From Bolinopsis microptera (taxonomy: Eukaryota > Ctenophora > Tentaculata > Lobata > Bolinopsidae): a stretch of DNA of 64,000 nucleotides. This document shows, in pieces, positions 42,740-57,700 of the stretch. The stretch's first letter is position 1. Each line of letters opens with the position of its first letter. The notes beneath the pieces are model-generated. The model did not search any database. It was not told the DNA's origin and saw nothing but the letters and a program-made list of their open reading frames with translations. The stretch covers positions 6,799,096 to 6,863,095 of the forward strand of contig NC_087080.1 of NCBI RefSeq assembly GCF_026151205.1, in the 5' to 3' direction. The position numbers and the translations under genes are program-made.

Positions 42740-45700
42740 TCATTCTTGTTTAATGAAGACTCTGGGTCGGGAAAATATCTTGATAGCATCGTCAATTTCG
42801 CCGATTTTAGATTCCAGTTGGTTGCGTGTGTTGTGACGGCGGAGTGTGTCGTTCCTCAGGGGCATGTTCTGTAATTGTAGCAACAGCTTCTCTCGACCTA
42901 AACAAGAGGACAGATTAGAGTTATTAGAGGGATGAAATTGTTGTGACCTTCATAGTAGGGCACATGATCCTTCAAAATAATTAAGTTTGCATTGACTCGG
43001 ATACAAGATAGACTCGGCTAAGATGTCAAAGACTCAAACTCTAGATTCAGGAAATCCGAAATGAGATAACAGTTCTTACATACACACGTATAATGAGGGA
43101 GGAATAATCATCCGCCAATTATCAAATTACGATCGTAATCTTGTGGGTACTGTATAATCACATTACATTTCAGCAATCTTACTTTTAGTGAGAACAGCGA
43201 GAGTTTCGTCCTTCTCCTTGGGATCCATAACCACATGACCATCAGGCACAGTGGGGTCAGGGAGATTAGCTATTCTTTCTATTTCTTCTTCCTTCCACTG
43301 CGATACTCGCTCCTTTAAACTGAAGATTATTTGGTTAATTAATTGATAATTTGTGATTTCAGTTTATGAAGCACAAAATTATCCGGTTATAAAATATAAT
43401 ATTATAGCCAACCAGTGTATAATATTAACGGAAACAAAACGTCTTTCAAATCCAAATTTTCAGGTAGTAGTTATTTGTGAACTGACCAGAAGCTTCTCTA
43501 ATGCTACAAAAAATAAGTAAATAAATTCTAACATTTATTACGCGCTTTGAAATTACAAATATACCCAAAGAAGATGTACATTAAAGTAATTCAAGCGACT
43601 AAGCGAGACTTAGTATGGAAATAATAGAATTATGCACTTTAAAATCAGTTTATAAAGAGTTTATGGACAAATATCAAGAATATCATTAAAAAAAGGTAAG
43701 TGGAAATAAATTATTTTAATGGAACTTTCAGGGAAAAGCTATTCATTATTTGCAATAAGTTTAGTGAGGTTTCTTGTAGCCACATCATAATATGTTATGA
43801 TGAAATACAGACTCATGTTTAATATCCATCACGCTTCATTTCCATCTCATTTTCCTGACTAACGTAAAATAGGTTGTGTCTCTACAATGTCACACTATTG
43901 TGGCATATATGACTATAATATAACTGCAGATAAATAATATTATCTCTTGAATAATATAATTACTGTCACCATGAGACTGAAAAGTAGACAGCTAGTATTT
44001 ACTATTTAGTAGTAGATAACCTTCATATTCTCATTATTCATCATAAACGTAAAATTATCCGCTAAGCCACTGGTTCCGTGAAGAATCACACGTTCAGACC
44101 AACATGCCATTTTCAGCCATATTCCACGTGACTTAACACGTGATAGAGGGACTAGCTTCTCCTTTTAAAACTTATTTGTCCAGTTAATTAGAGGTTTAGC
44201 GAAAAGCTAAAGAGTTGAACAAAAGTAAAAATATAACTCCACAACTCATATTATAATGAGCTCTGAAGTATTCCTTACATCTACATGTTAATTTAATAGC
44301 TAATGAGCACTGCACTAATATGAAGTTTTTATGTGTATCTGGTTCCCAAATTATAGGTCGTAAAAACAGGGAAACTCTATTTTGAAGTCTTGTTCGTCTT
44401 AATTATCTTATAAATGGAACGATATTTTGCAACATTTACTATTACCGCATTTGAAAAAAGTTTTAAATCTCAGTGTTATTGATTTGATTGATTTTCTCAA
44501 CGTTTCGTAACCAGAATACAAGTTGGGGTCAGACATTGAAAATAACAGATATATCTATGATCGAATGCTGTTCAGCCTGTATGTTAAAGTACTCATAATT
44601 TGCATTGACTTGGCCATGTAACATGTTAGTAATTCAATAGACCGGAATGTAGGTATGTAAACATGGCCCTGAGGGGTGGAACTAAGACAGAGGCCTTGGC
44701 ACAAGGAGTCAAACAACGATTTGCACCGTGATAGATTATGAACGAGGTCTTTATTCTTGAAATATAATTAATGTAGAAAAATCATACATAACGTCATCAT
44801 AATGTGTGTATTGTGTATAAAAAAGCGTAGAAATCACGTGATTAGCAATCACGTAAGCATTAAGAGCTCCTAGAAATATACGTTCTAATTTCTAAGGTAC
44901 AATGTGCATACCAAACCCCATGATGTAAAGTAAAAACTTATTGCACAGTTGACAATACCTATTACCTAAGCACCGGTCACCCGTGCCGGTCCTATTTAAA
45001 AAATAGGCAGCGTCTGTACACAAATGTTTTAAAACCCCACGTTTCAGGCTGGTAATGTGCATATTTAGAAAATTGAATTATGACCTGTTTGATATTCTGT
45101 AATCGAATGATGAAATTAGAATAATGATCATGCCCTTTAAAGTGACACTGTTCACAGAATTCGGATGTCTGAAGACGTAATATCCCACTGCTAGAATCTT
45201 TATATAAATTAACATTTTACAAGACGTCGACAACTTTCAGCTTTTAATTTTTTTCGACATTATCATTTTGGTATCATTTGATACCACTCTAATGTCATAT
45301 AATCAACAGGGCCCTGAAAGTGTAAACTCAAAATAAATCCGTCTTCTCGTTCTGTAATTACTTCATTCACTTTTCCCATTAGGCTGTAGTAAAAGTTCAG
45401 CATACTAATACTATAGTATAGGGGTTGTTCACATCTTACGTAATCAGCAGAATTTTCATATAATGAAAACAATAGATCAGCCTTGTATTCCATGGGAGTC
45501 ATTGAACTTGAGTCAGTAGCAATTAAACAGCATAATTCCTGCATTGTGCCTATCGTCTGATTTAATACATTTCATCGACCTTCACATATAACTATCATAA
45601 AGCATTTATTTTGATCCTTGGGTCAGGTTGGTCCGAGTCTGCTCCGAGAGCTTAATATTTGTATAGCTCAATAAAAAATACTCACGTGCGGTGGCAAATA

Positions 45701-48700
45701 TAAATCACACGTGTCAGATCACGGGTCACGTGTCTGATCACGGGTCACGTGTCTGATCACGGGTCACGTGGATATCTCAATCGAAGAAAAATTCTCCCAA
45801 TTCTTAGAGTGAGTACCTACGTCTTCATTTTTTGGGGAATAATTTGAAATTTCACCAAATTTATAACCGAGATTTAGAGTATAATATATCAGTTTTACCA
45901 TACATTTCTTTGAAACTCATTTATGATACGAGCTTCGCCAGATTACTTTCATACCTTTTGTTCCGCGAACAGTCGACAAAATACACGGCGACTGACAGAT
46001 CGGGTCACAAATTAAAACCAAATAATAATAATAGTAATTATAAATAACTTACTAATCCGGGACGGTCCCGCGCTGGTAAGATTTCCTCACATTCTCTTTT
46101 TTCTTAGCTACTTTTCGGTCGTGCAGCTTCATAGGATCCACTCTGATTGGAGCTGCTCTGGCCTTCTTCGCATTCTCTGCTACAAAGTTCCTCTTTAAAC
46201 ATGACTGAAAGTAATGATATTGTTATATTATTGTTCCCCTTAAAGGCCGGAATAACTTCCCATATCACCGCTGTTCTAAGTTAAAGTAGATAATATTTTA
46301 AACCGACATTCTTTAACAGCTGTCATCATTTCTCTTTCGTAAGATACAAATCTACACAGTGGTAATTAGCCTGATAATTAGGTGTTAATAATCCTTAGCT
46401 ACCCAATAATTAAATATACTACTCACATCTGAAGCTGATTTCTTTAGAGCACCACCAGCAGGTTTAGTTTGTGCTGCTGGTGCAGGTTTCTTTCCACCTG
46501 CAGAACCAGGCCTTGAAGCCGGGGTACCAGGACGGGATCCTGCTCCATAGGTGGCGTCCTGTGGAGATTAGTTTGTTAGTGGTTGTGAAAACTAAAAAGT
46601 TAACTTCAATGTTGCTATTATTATACGTAATTTTTAGATGAAGACTATTTGATTTAACAGAGGGAAGCAGATGTGATTTTAAACAATAGAGATCCTATAA
46701 TAAGATGATTACGTCATCATCTGTGTCACGCACAATCGCACATGTCCACATTTTTCAAACGAAACATCACGTTTACCGTTTTAGGTATCACGTTTCTGGC
46801 ATCAGATGGGCAAATCAAATTGCTCACCTTTCAAAATTGGGACTCCTTAAATTTAACCGATTCAGGTGACTTTACTTGACAATATAAGTTAGTTAGCTTT
46901 CAGCCCGGGCCATTGTCGCGCCATTTACCTTGTCATATTAGCATCATATTCTTGGAAAAGTTCGACTTTCTTTGGAAGGAGTAAAATCTTACGTTTACAA
47001 TGGCAGGTGCAAAAAAGCGCTCACTTGGTGCGACCACCCCTACAATTCTACTATGGCACCATTTAGTGCACCGTGGTATAGTTAGACTTTAGAGGATTGA
47101 CAATGTAGCACGCTGAATATAGCACGCTTGTCTGTAATATTTTGCTGTAGAAACGGTGCTTTTTTAGTGATATTCGAGAATATTATTGCTCGTTGAGAAG
47201 TGGAGTATTATGTTCATGGTTTTGTGCCCTGTTTGATCAGTTATTGTAAGCTGTTGTTTATAGTTGAGATAAGACTCACTCGTCAGTGAATGAGAAGCTT
47301 AAAATTTGCTAAATTTGCCACTATTGCAATTTTTACATTTGCATTGATAACGGTTACTTTAATATTAAAAGATTGATAAAAACAAAGTGAAGCAGGTCAA
47401 GAGTTCAAATGACAGCTAAAGTATGAAATTCTTCCGCCATGAAATAGCAAAATATCGGATCAAAGGATCAAGGAGACCTTATTCTTACAGTAAATATATA
47501 TTTGCCCCAATTATTCTGTTGGCGCGTTTACCAATATCCCCTAACTTTTGCCGACCAAACATCAGGTGGTCACTATCTCATCTTATGAACATAAATATTT
47601 AAACTTCATTACTCATATGATCAGCTAGAGAAAGATAACAAATCAGTTATACATATATTGAAAGCAGGGCTGAGTAATTTTTCTCGCTAATCGAAGCTTA
47701 ACGATTAAGATTCTTTTTGAACTTTATAATATCAGAGTAAATGTTGATAACCGGTCAGTTATTATTATTCTTTGTAAGTTTGTAACATTCATTGATTAGA
47801 GGAATTTTTATCAGTGACCACCTTATGGTGCAAGATTTGCATACGGTTTCACTCAACACTATTTTGTCCTGTCATAGATAGTTACTCGATTACAGACCAA
47901 AAGTTATAAATAGGTTGCCAATTTTAATGTTATTTATTTTTGCTAATGTTGAGGTAGGTTGATCGATGAACCAGACGTTTTTTTTCTTCATAATTTGTAT
48001 TCCTGTCATTTCCTTACTAAAGACAAAAGGGGCACTGCTGTCAAACTGCTGTTAAAAGCTTATTAGCCCGATATAGACAGCTAGTTATTTAACATGTGGG
48101 ACCAGAACTCTCTAAAATGTCTACCACTTGACTAGCTGAGATCCAGAAACATTTTGTAAGATGCATGTTCATGCGACACTTCGACTCGAAATAGATGATG
48201 TAACCTCTGTATAACTCGTGGTTTTGTCCCTGTGACCTTTCGTTTGTTTGGGGACCGGTTTTTTATACCCGACCCGGCCAATGTTTACAAAATAATATAA
48301 TACATAACAATATAATTTTATTTAATATGCGTGAATATGAAAATTGAAAATGTTGATTACGTCTATTCATTAAAAACAAAAAACAGAAACTTTAAAAATT
48401 AAAACTTGTATATCATGATTTATTAACATATAGTGACAAATAATTTGATTTGATACGACAGATGATCACACGCACTGTTTTATAAGCTACTTGAGGTTAA
48501 AACAAAAAAGAATAACTGAGCCCATGTCTTATCAGCACCTGCTAGCGCTATCTATATGATGCTATTAATATGACAGTGAATGGGCAGTGAAAAAAGTGGC
48601 ATATGGTTGATAGTGACTAGTGTGCTAACCGTCTGGTTTTATTTATTCCTTAGTTTATTCTCGGTAGTTGATTTGTTGTGTGCCTGATCTTGTTGATTTA

Positions 48701-51700
48701 CGTAGCCCGGGTAAATTATGTAACAGAAAAGGTGGCCATTCTTCATCGTTTCCTGAGCTTTGTAGTTCTATCATTACACGCTTCGCTGATTTCTTATATA
48801 TGCTTATTGAGAAAATGCTAGATGGGCAAGTTATGCGACTAATGTTGTGCTCGGTAATAGCTAATATAGGACCTTTATACAGAACACTAGCGCGTAGATC
48901 TGGTTGAGAGAACGTTGTTAGCCAGTCGATATTGTCGTCATAAGACGTGCCATACTTTGGTATATCGGGAGGAAATAAGTCTTTTATCGACGACGGCAGA
49001 AGGCCGGGCATGTAAGTTATCTTGTGCATCAGAGTCAGAGCGTTTTTTATGATGACCCCGTGTACAGATAATATTTCGTACTCTTTAAACGTAGTTTTAG
49101 TATGATCCGGAAGCTTACCGTCCTTGTAATAGTAATTCACGTAGCCCGGCATAACTGCTCGTATTCCCTGCTTTTGTTTAGTGAACAGTGATTCAATATG
49201 GGATTTTGCAGCAAAGCCCCAAACTAGTGAACAGAAATTTAAGTGAGATTGTACAAAACTTTGGAAGATCTGTAAGCGTGCTTTGATTGGTAATTTGCGT
49301 TTTATTTTGAACATAATACCTATAAACCGTGACATTTTTGTTTTGACGGCTCGGATGTGGCTGGCCCATTTTAGTTTGTCGTCGACGATAACTCCTAAAA
49401 ACCTGGCCTCCGTTTTGCGTTCTATAGGAGAGTTGTCGATACTTACTTGTAGAGACGATAGATCTACCCGTCTTTTTGAAAATACCATATAGCAAGTCTT
49501 CTTCAGATTAAGAGCTAGGCCGTTCGAGTTAACCCATTTTATCAACACGTCAGTGAGGCGGTTTACTTTGGATATAATGTCTTGTACATTTGATCCGGTG
49601 ATAATAATGTTTGCGTCGTCTGCGTATAATATAAATTTAGCTAGGTTACGGATTCCTGGTAAGTCATTGATATATATGACAAAGAGCAGGGGGCCTAATA
49701 TGCTCCCTTGTGGAACACCGTATATCATAGATTCTAATGATGAATTGGAGCCGTTTGGTTAAAATTCGTATGCCTTGTGTGCACTTTTGCTGCAAATAAT
49801 CGATTATTTTCACTGATTAATAGATATGAAAATCGCAGGATGTATTATTCATATTGCCATCTACCATAAACGAGGATCGACCAAAGTCCAAAAACTGCTC
49901 CCGATATGATACCTCGAACAGAGTTCACCTTAAACCTGTTTGTCATTATAGTACGTTCTAACTTCAGAAGCTAATATCATTGCAGGAGCCCGTTTCAGCC
50001 AGTAATATCTATTATATCCAGCACCACTGAGAACACAGTATGTAACTCAGTAATTAGGGTAATCTACAGTGGTTTCTAGAAAGAAAGCATATAAACGTCA
50101 GAGTGAAAAATTGTTTCAGTCTGAAGATTTGTTAAACTCAACAGATACTTTGTCAGAGCCAAGTGTCGACTGGTGCCAGCATGAGCAGCAGACCATTCTC
50201 AATTCACACTTATTTTACAAGAATATTGTTGTGCGTCGAGTGTTTGGTATCCAACATTATCCTATTAAATAAATTTTTAGGAGCTGGCGCTCACTTTCTT
50301 TTGTTAGGATTACATACTGTGCCTGAAAATAATTTTACAGTTGACAGTGTCGAGTAGTATTTTATACTACGGACTTTGGAGTATGGTAATGATACGTGGT
50401 TGTTCATGCGTTTTGTGCACGTGTATATTATATCGTGGACGTAAATTCTGCTGAAAAATCCTATGAATTATAGAAACTTAGAAGTTGTACCATCTTGCTT
50501 CAAAAATTTCAAATAGTTTTCCACCATTCAGATTAAACGTCCTTAGTATCTAGTACAACAGTATCATTGTTTACTCTGCAACTGAATAGTAACACATTAC
50601 AAAAAGGAGGGCCAGGGAAAGGTAGGGAATATATTATTATATATTATAATTATACGACACAGGTGAAACTTACTGTTTTGTAGAGAACTCTAACTTTGAC
50701 ATTCAATTATAAAGATAGCTTTACTAAGCTTGTCATCATGCGAAACTACTAGTTTGGCATAATTTTGGAGTTTTAATTGTTTATTATAATATAAATAATC
50801 ATAAATATAACATAATATTATGAGATTTATGAATTATATGATGAGAAGAACCACTCTGTCTAGGATGTAGGTACTAGACGGCAGACGGTTACATGACTGG
50901 AAGTACATATATATGTAAACATCTGGTGACTAGCTCTGCTGTTTTCCGACATATTTAATGACGTTACAAAGCGAAGTGGGACGCACCTAGATTTACAGTT
51001 TAGCGTCCTCATTCCTCTAACTGTCAGTTCTCACGTACATAGTTTACTTAACCCCTCTCTTTATTGCTATGGTATTACTATACAGGTCTACGTTATCTCA
51101 GACGTAAGGTGATTTTTTCTCTGTTTTTTCCCCCAGTTTTTATCAGTAGAGGTCAATCTGATCTTGTTTGTCACAGACCCTCCAAATATCTAAATGAGAA
51201 CACTAAGAGGCATGAGCTGTAATCTTGAAATCTACTCTTGCTTCTCAATAATTTATAGATTGTTAAAAAGGAGCAACCAACACTGATAACCCATGTAACA
51301 ACTACCAGTCTGCTCAGTCTGCTCTGTCTGGTATACATGTCAGTAAATACCTTTCACAGACTGCCAACTCAACAGATAATGACGTATCGATTGTATGTTA
51401 AACAGCGCTCTACTCTAATAACGAACTCTTAAATTATTCACATGACCTGATCACGTGCTTTCCACGTGTCCTGATATGAAGTTTGTTAACTTCTAGAGGA
51501 GACGTGATTGTAAGACGTGTCCAGGTATTATATTGTGGGCTCACAATTACAGTTTGCCAATCTTGTGCCATGTTCAATCAGCGTTCGCTTAATTATAGAT
51601 TTGTTAGAACTATCGTAGTCTGCAATTGACGAGGTTGGCCATACCTCTTGCCACCGATTATTATTCATTAGACCATTGAGGGGAGAAACAGCTGTAAAGC

Positions 51701-54700
51701 AGAACAATTTAAATGTTCATATTATTCTTAATGACAGTGCACCAATCACCGATAATAACCTCTCGTCTTGCTCAATTTTGCGACATTATGAGCAACAACA
51801 GTTTGTAAATTTGTAATTTGCGCAGGTAAAATAACGGTACCAAGTAATAATTATTCAACCGCAATTAGCGCACCAAATCAAGTCCACGTGATTATAAAGT
51901 TGTCCGTATGTAAACTACTACTACTACATATTACACCAATAAATACCTTATACGAGCTGCTCCAGGGCCCTAGTTGCTGTAGTATAATGATAATTCAAAC
52001 CAGCCCCGGGTAAATAATCAAGGTAGAGCAAGCGAAGGCAGGTGTAGCTGATTAGGACTAAAGACAAATACGGTAATGATGATTATTGACCTTAGCTGCA
52101 AATTATGACGAATAAACTTTAAAATATGTTATAATTTATAAATAACTCTTTTATATAAGTACGTTTTATATTAGCGAATTGAGTGAATTTCAAGTTGGCA
52201 CGGTCAGAAGGAATCACTACGGCCTTATCTTCAGTCTGTCACAATTGTTGAGCACAGTTTAGACTGGTCACGATTTTCAGAATTAAATTATTCACACATT
52301 GAAGGAACTGTACGATTTGGAGTGAATAAAGCTTTTCAAAACATTCATTTCGCTATAAATACTGCTCACTCTATGTCATTTGCAACTTTGTACCTTATAA
52401 TTTATAACAGTTTAATCATAGAAGAAGTAACCGTCAATAACATTATAAATTTAGAGATTGTTTGTTCGTATAGCCATGGTCGTCACTCCACCATCCATTA
52501 TTGGGCGTGACCGTTCCATCATGTTTCATTGACTTAAAACAGGTCGAACAAAGCATGATCTAAGATATCAGGTGCGTCCAAGTTGTGCAAGAATCCTTTC
52601 GATTTCCTTGGTTAGTTTTCTGTTAGGCTATTGTGTGAAGACATAAATACAGGGTGGGCCAAAAGTCAGTACCCATACGTTGGCCTTAATAGCTCCGCCG
52701 TGTTTTATATTTGAGAGCTGTTGCTTTGCAGATGGCATACTGTACTTACTGGTTCGAGGATTCCGTCGTCAAAATTTGAAAATTCGAATATTTTAGACCA
52801 CGCCCATTCAATATTAAAACACCTATATTGTTTTCTCTGAACATGCTGAACGCCTAATTTTTTCAGAGACGGTAGATTATCAAATGTTGCATATGATCTG
52901 AAAACATGAGGCAAAACGGATTAGAAATGACGAAGTAATCAAGCATTTTCTGTATCTCGTTAACAAAATTGACTGGGTGATTATGTGACACCGTGACACG
53001 ACACCTTAATTGGGCACCCTTAACAGTCCCCATAATGTTTAACGGGGTAGTTAACGGGGTCACCTTATCACGTGATTAGGTAAACCAATCACCTGATCAC
53101 ACGTAATGAATTAACTCGTTATGCTTCATATCTCGGTCATCTGAGAAGCTACAGTTCTAATTCTTTCAGGACAAACGTAATTCGAATGGCCAAACACAAT
53201 TCAATAACGTTTAGCTTGATCCTACTATCCAAACTATCAAATAAATGCAAAAATGAACCTTCATTTGAAAAAAATGAACGCGAATATTTTTCGAGTTGAC
53301 AAATTCCTCGAACCAGTGGTGGTACTAAGTCATACCAGAAAGAAATATTTAAATTGGGCACTCAGTGACTGAGCTATAAAGGCCAACGTATGGGTACTGA
53401 CTTTTGGCCCACCCTGTACAATTAAGGGGATTCAGCACGGAATATAGAATCTCGGCGACGAACCATCTTTAATGAGGACACTGTTTATTCTGTTGTTCGT
53501 AACACACTGTACTTGTGAATTAAAATTTAAGTAATTTGATCATTGAGGTGGCTAAGGCGATCAAAAAAGACCTTTCATGAATAAGGGACGAGTGGTTCGT
53601 CATCGTTGAATATTATTCAGACTGACCACAATTTTCCGCATTAATTTATTAGCACTTAAATAATTTAAATGCCACTGTGCAGGTGTTCGTCCGACTTGAT
53701 TTGATTTAAATTATGAATATCAAGCCTAAGTATATAATACATGAATTTTATATGCTCGAAACGTCTAGATTTGTTTTGTTGGGCCGTTTGCATTACAATA
53801 GTTAGTACGTTATGGGATCAATTCAATTCATAGACTTGCATTATGCATAGAATATTAAATCTCACCGTTGAATCAGGACATAGTTCATTATACAACTCTA
53901 TTTACCATAATAATAACAAATACTTGGTTAATTGAAGATATCAGTCAGGAACATGAGCCACTAGTCTGTTAATTATAATCATGATAATTGGCTAGCCAAT
54001 TTTAGTCCCCTCATCCCTAATATGTGTTTAATATGTATTATTAAGAAACTGATTTGACAATAACGGGGACATGAGGGCACAATGCTAACTTTCGAGTGCT
54101 ATCTGTATTTACAGTCAGAACAATTTCCATTTCTTTTCATAGTATAGGTAGAAAAGCATTTAGCGGTTAGTCTTGAAGTTCATATTTTTGACTTCTTGAA
54201 AATTGAAATTGTAAGCTTTACTTATCATAGTCCATAGATCAGTTATACATCTAATCTGACACTTGAATTTCAGGAATAGAATGTCACTTTACACACACAC
54301 CAGCCTAGAGTGGGCTGTGGGAACCATCCTCACCATAACAGCAATCCTAGGTACGATCTTCAACATTGCTTCCTTCACCTACTTCAAGCGTCTTAAAACC
54401 AGGAATAAAAACAGCGAATTCTTCAAAAAGCTCTACATGTCGATAACAATTAACGACATATTCGTCTGCCTCGCCCTGTTTCCTGCAATAGATGCAGTCT
54501 TCTCTAATGATAGACAAGGCATGTTGGCCTCCAGTCATACCATCTGTGTCTCCTCCTTTATAGGCTGGTGGGTCCTCTCACAAAACTCTGTGGTATTACT
54601 GGCCCTTCTCAGTGGCTCCCGGTTGTTGCTCCTCAAAAACGCAAACCGTGTTTTCAAACCTAACTTTGCGTTCATTATACCAGTGGTAACGGTTGTGGTG

Positions 54701-57700
54701 TTCCTCCTTCTGTGGATTGTCGCAGTTGCCACCAATACCATCTATATCTTCTATAACCCAAACTTTATTGACTGTACCTTTAACTCTTACTCAATGCAGA
54801 ATGACTCTGCCCCTGTCAGCATCAGTAACCAGATTGGAGCCATTGTAGCGATGTCGCTCTACAACTCTGTTGCTTCAACAGTTTTTAACGTGGTCACCAT
54901 CTCCTTCGTTTTATCTCTCATAAACCTCCGTCGGTCCAGTCAAGCAGCTACAAGGATTGGCGGGAAAGCTAAGAAACAGAGAGAGGCAGCAGTAACTGTA
55001 GTTATAGTCACATTACTATACCTCCTGTGCAATGTTCCCTTCATGCTGGTTATGATGTATGTTCTGATGGATGTCATCAATAACCCAGCAGAGGAGCACA
55101 CAACTGTAGCGGATATCCGAGTGAGGTATTTCACACATATCTTCGGGAATAACCACATGTGGTTGAACTTCTATGTGTGTCTTATTGCTAACAAGATTTT
55201 TGTAAGTTTGAACAGTGTGATGAATCCGGTGGTTTATTATTTTAGGATCGATGGGTTCAGAAAGTTTGTGTCTAAAATTTGGAATCGAGGTGAGGTCAAC
55301 CCAGGACACTCTATAACAGAAACTAGTGGCCAGGTTTAAATAAAAATTTCCATACTGCATTACTTTATAGCTTGCTGTATCTTTTATCATTGCAGTTTTT
55401 GTTAATAATGATTGATAAAGCGTGTAATAATGGAATTTTTTGTGGTTAAATTTATCCTGGATTTCTGTAAGTAACTCAATTTGGGTTCTGTTATTTTATC
55501 TGAGTATTTGTTATTTAGTTTACACTTTGCAAGCGTGTTAAATTTTGGTTGTCTATCTTTCAAGTAATTTGTAATGTATCTAATTGATAGCATTTTATAA
55601 CTAATGTTATCTTAATAACATAATAAGTTTTAACTATGTGTATAATATTTATTTTATTGAAAATTCTGTCCTCTCATATCTCGTTCATCATTCAAAGCAG
55701 TAAGTAATTTAGGAAATGAAAATAGACACACCAACATGGACACTGAACTGATACGACTCATTTTTATTAGATTCTACCCAAAATAGGTCCACCATCTGAA
55801 CAGAAAAAATAGGGATCCATCATAATTATATAATCGGAACCATTCATTTTTAACACATTAAATAAACGACTGATATGTAGTCGTTAGTGACCATTAACCA
55901 TTTATCTTTTCTTTACGACGAATGAAGAGGATGGCCAGATGTTGTTGGTAAAATTAGAAACTTTTTGATCCGGCAAAAAAGATTTTTAATGGCCGAAAAA
56001 GTAATAAATCAGTACAGCATCAGTAAAATAATGTGGCAATAATGTGGCAGTGAAACAAAAAAAAGAACACTTAGTAACTCAGTAGCTACACTTAGTAACT
56101 TACCATCCATTGTTTTAATCGGCTTTCTGTCCTCTCGTATTTGCTGTTCTTCCACAATGGTTTGGAATCTGATGGCTGCATTTTCTTTTGACCTTCTTTT
56201 TCTTTCTTTTTCATCCGATTATAATTAAGTTGATCTACACTTGCACTTTTTCTTACTGAAAATTTTCCCGATCAGTTGTCAGACATCATGACATTGTAAG
56301 AAAACAGTCTGGCGGTACTGCATTTAATCTTAATTTCATTATATAGCTCACGGATAAGACGCCCCACGAAATTGAGATAATTTCACCACATTCCGTAAAC
56401 ACAGAAAAAAGTTGCTCAACATAAACACCATATGGAACATATTCAGTATCTACTATACTAACCTTGTTTGGGTTTATTAGAAACATCAACAATAAGGTTT
56501 TTGATGAAGCCTTTGTGCTGATTTGCGATTTCTGCAGCCTCTGGACGCACTCGTGGTGCAGGCTGCGCGACTTCTGCTTTCAGCGCACGTGTCACTCCTT
56601 CATTATCTACAATAACATTATCGTTAGAGAGGACAGAGAAACTACTAACACGAACTTACAGTCAGTCTAACAACTAGAATAAATCGTTTAATGATTTTCA
56701 ACAGTCAGTATGCATGATAATTGCATGATTCTTACTTTTATTTAACAGGATTTTAAAAACTACCTACATTTATTCCGCTCTGTGTTGATAGACAGTGGCT
56801 TGCCCTGGAGCAAAACTCCCAATTTCCCGATATTCCCATGGTTCATGTTATTGTTAGCTGCTTGGTTACGTGTACGGGGTTTGGGTTGTTGCTGTGATGC
56901 TAGAAATCCTTGCTTTACTGACTTGCTGACTGGTGGAAAAGATGATTCACTTACAATGCTGTAAGAAAAGATATTATTTAAGAGAAAAATCGGCATGTTG
57001 AATATCTGCAAGCTATTTCTGTGTGTCTATTTTAAATTACTCATTGTGTTACGATATTTGAACATTAATATTAACACCAAAATCATCCTGAGTCTTACAT
57101 TGTTTGCATTTAGCATCATTAGGTGTAATCGAGTTTCCATTGAGGATACCAAATGTTCCAGTTTTACCAAGTTTAGCTATCCGGGCAGCATCATCTGTTC
57201 TGACCCGCTCTACTGGTGGAGCACTCTTAGCATCTGCAGCTCTTCTCTGCTTATCCTCATCTTGTCAATATAAATCAAGTTGAAGTGGTGGTGCATGTTA
57301 ACATTGGTTACATGCCAAATGACGTTTTCCTCTAACATGCATTGACGTTATGTAATCTTACTATGATGTGAATTGGGCCGTTTGTCAACTGCATACTATG
57401 AAATTTAAACATGCATGCTTTATTATGTTGTGATAATATGCTGCATTATGCTTGTAGAATATTCAGCATTCCACTGTACTAACTGTATGTGAACTCTGAA
57501 CAGGCTTGCGAAAATTTACTAAAATGCTTGGAATTTATAAGAAAACTTGAAAAATAACAGGTTTAAAATAGAGTAACTTACATTTCCCCTTTTCATCACA
57601 AACATTTGTAGATCCTGGGTTAAGAACTAGGGCACCAATTGTTCCGTTATTTCCATACTGGACATTATTCTGTGCATCTGCAAATTTTGCTCTCACTTGG

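Larger units (their letters stand above)
34128..44428. repeat. segmental duplication, unit 2
   Basis: Second copy of the block at 26262-33357, in direct orientation. It keeps a pentraxin first exon, an NFS1-like exon and a TTAA MITE between 38211 and 41969, and has a private hAT-type insertion at ~37904-38168. Its enkurin exons belong to the complete ENKD1-like gene. Confidence 0.85.
43320..46052. other. ENKD1-like intron with end of unit 2
   Basis: Unit 2 similarity ends at about 44428. The rest is AT-rich intron holding one 93-aa minus-strand frame and a CACGTG minisatellite, both listed. Nothing else is seen. Confidence 0.5.

Noticed and set aside
52705-53361. Transposase gene inside the mariner-type element
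   Set aside because: Three short minus-strand frames show no DDE/D motif or helix-turn-helix. The element is non-autonomous.
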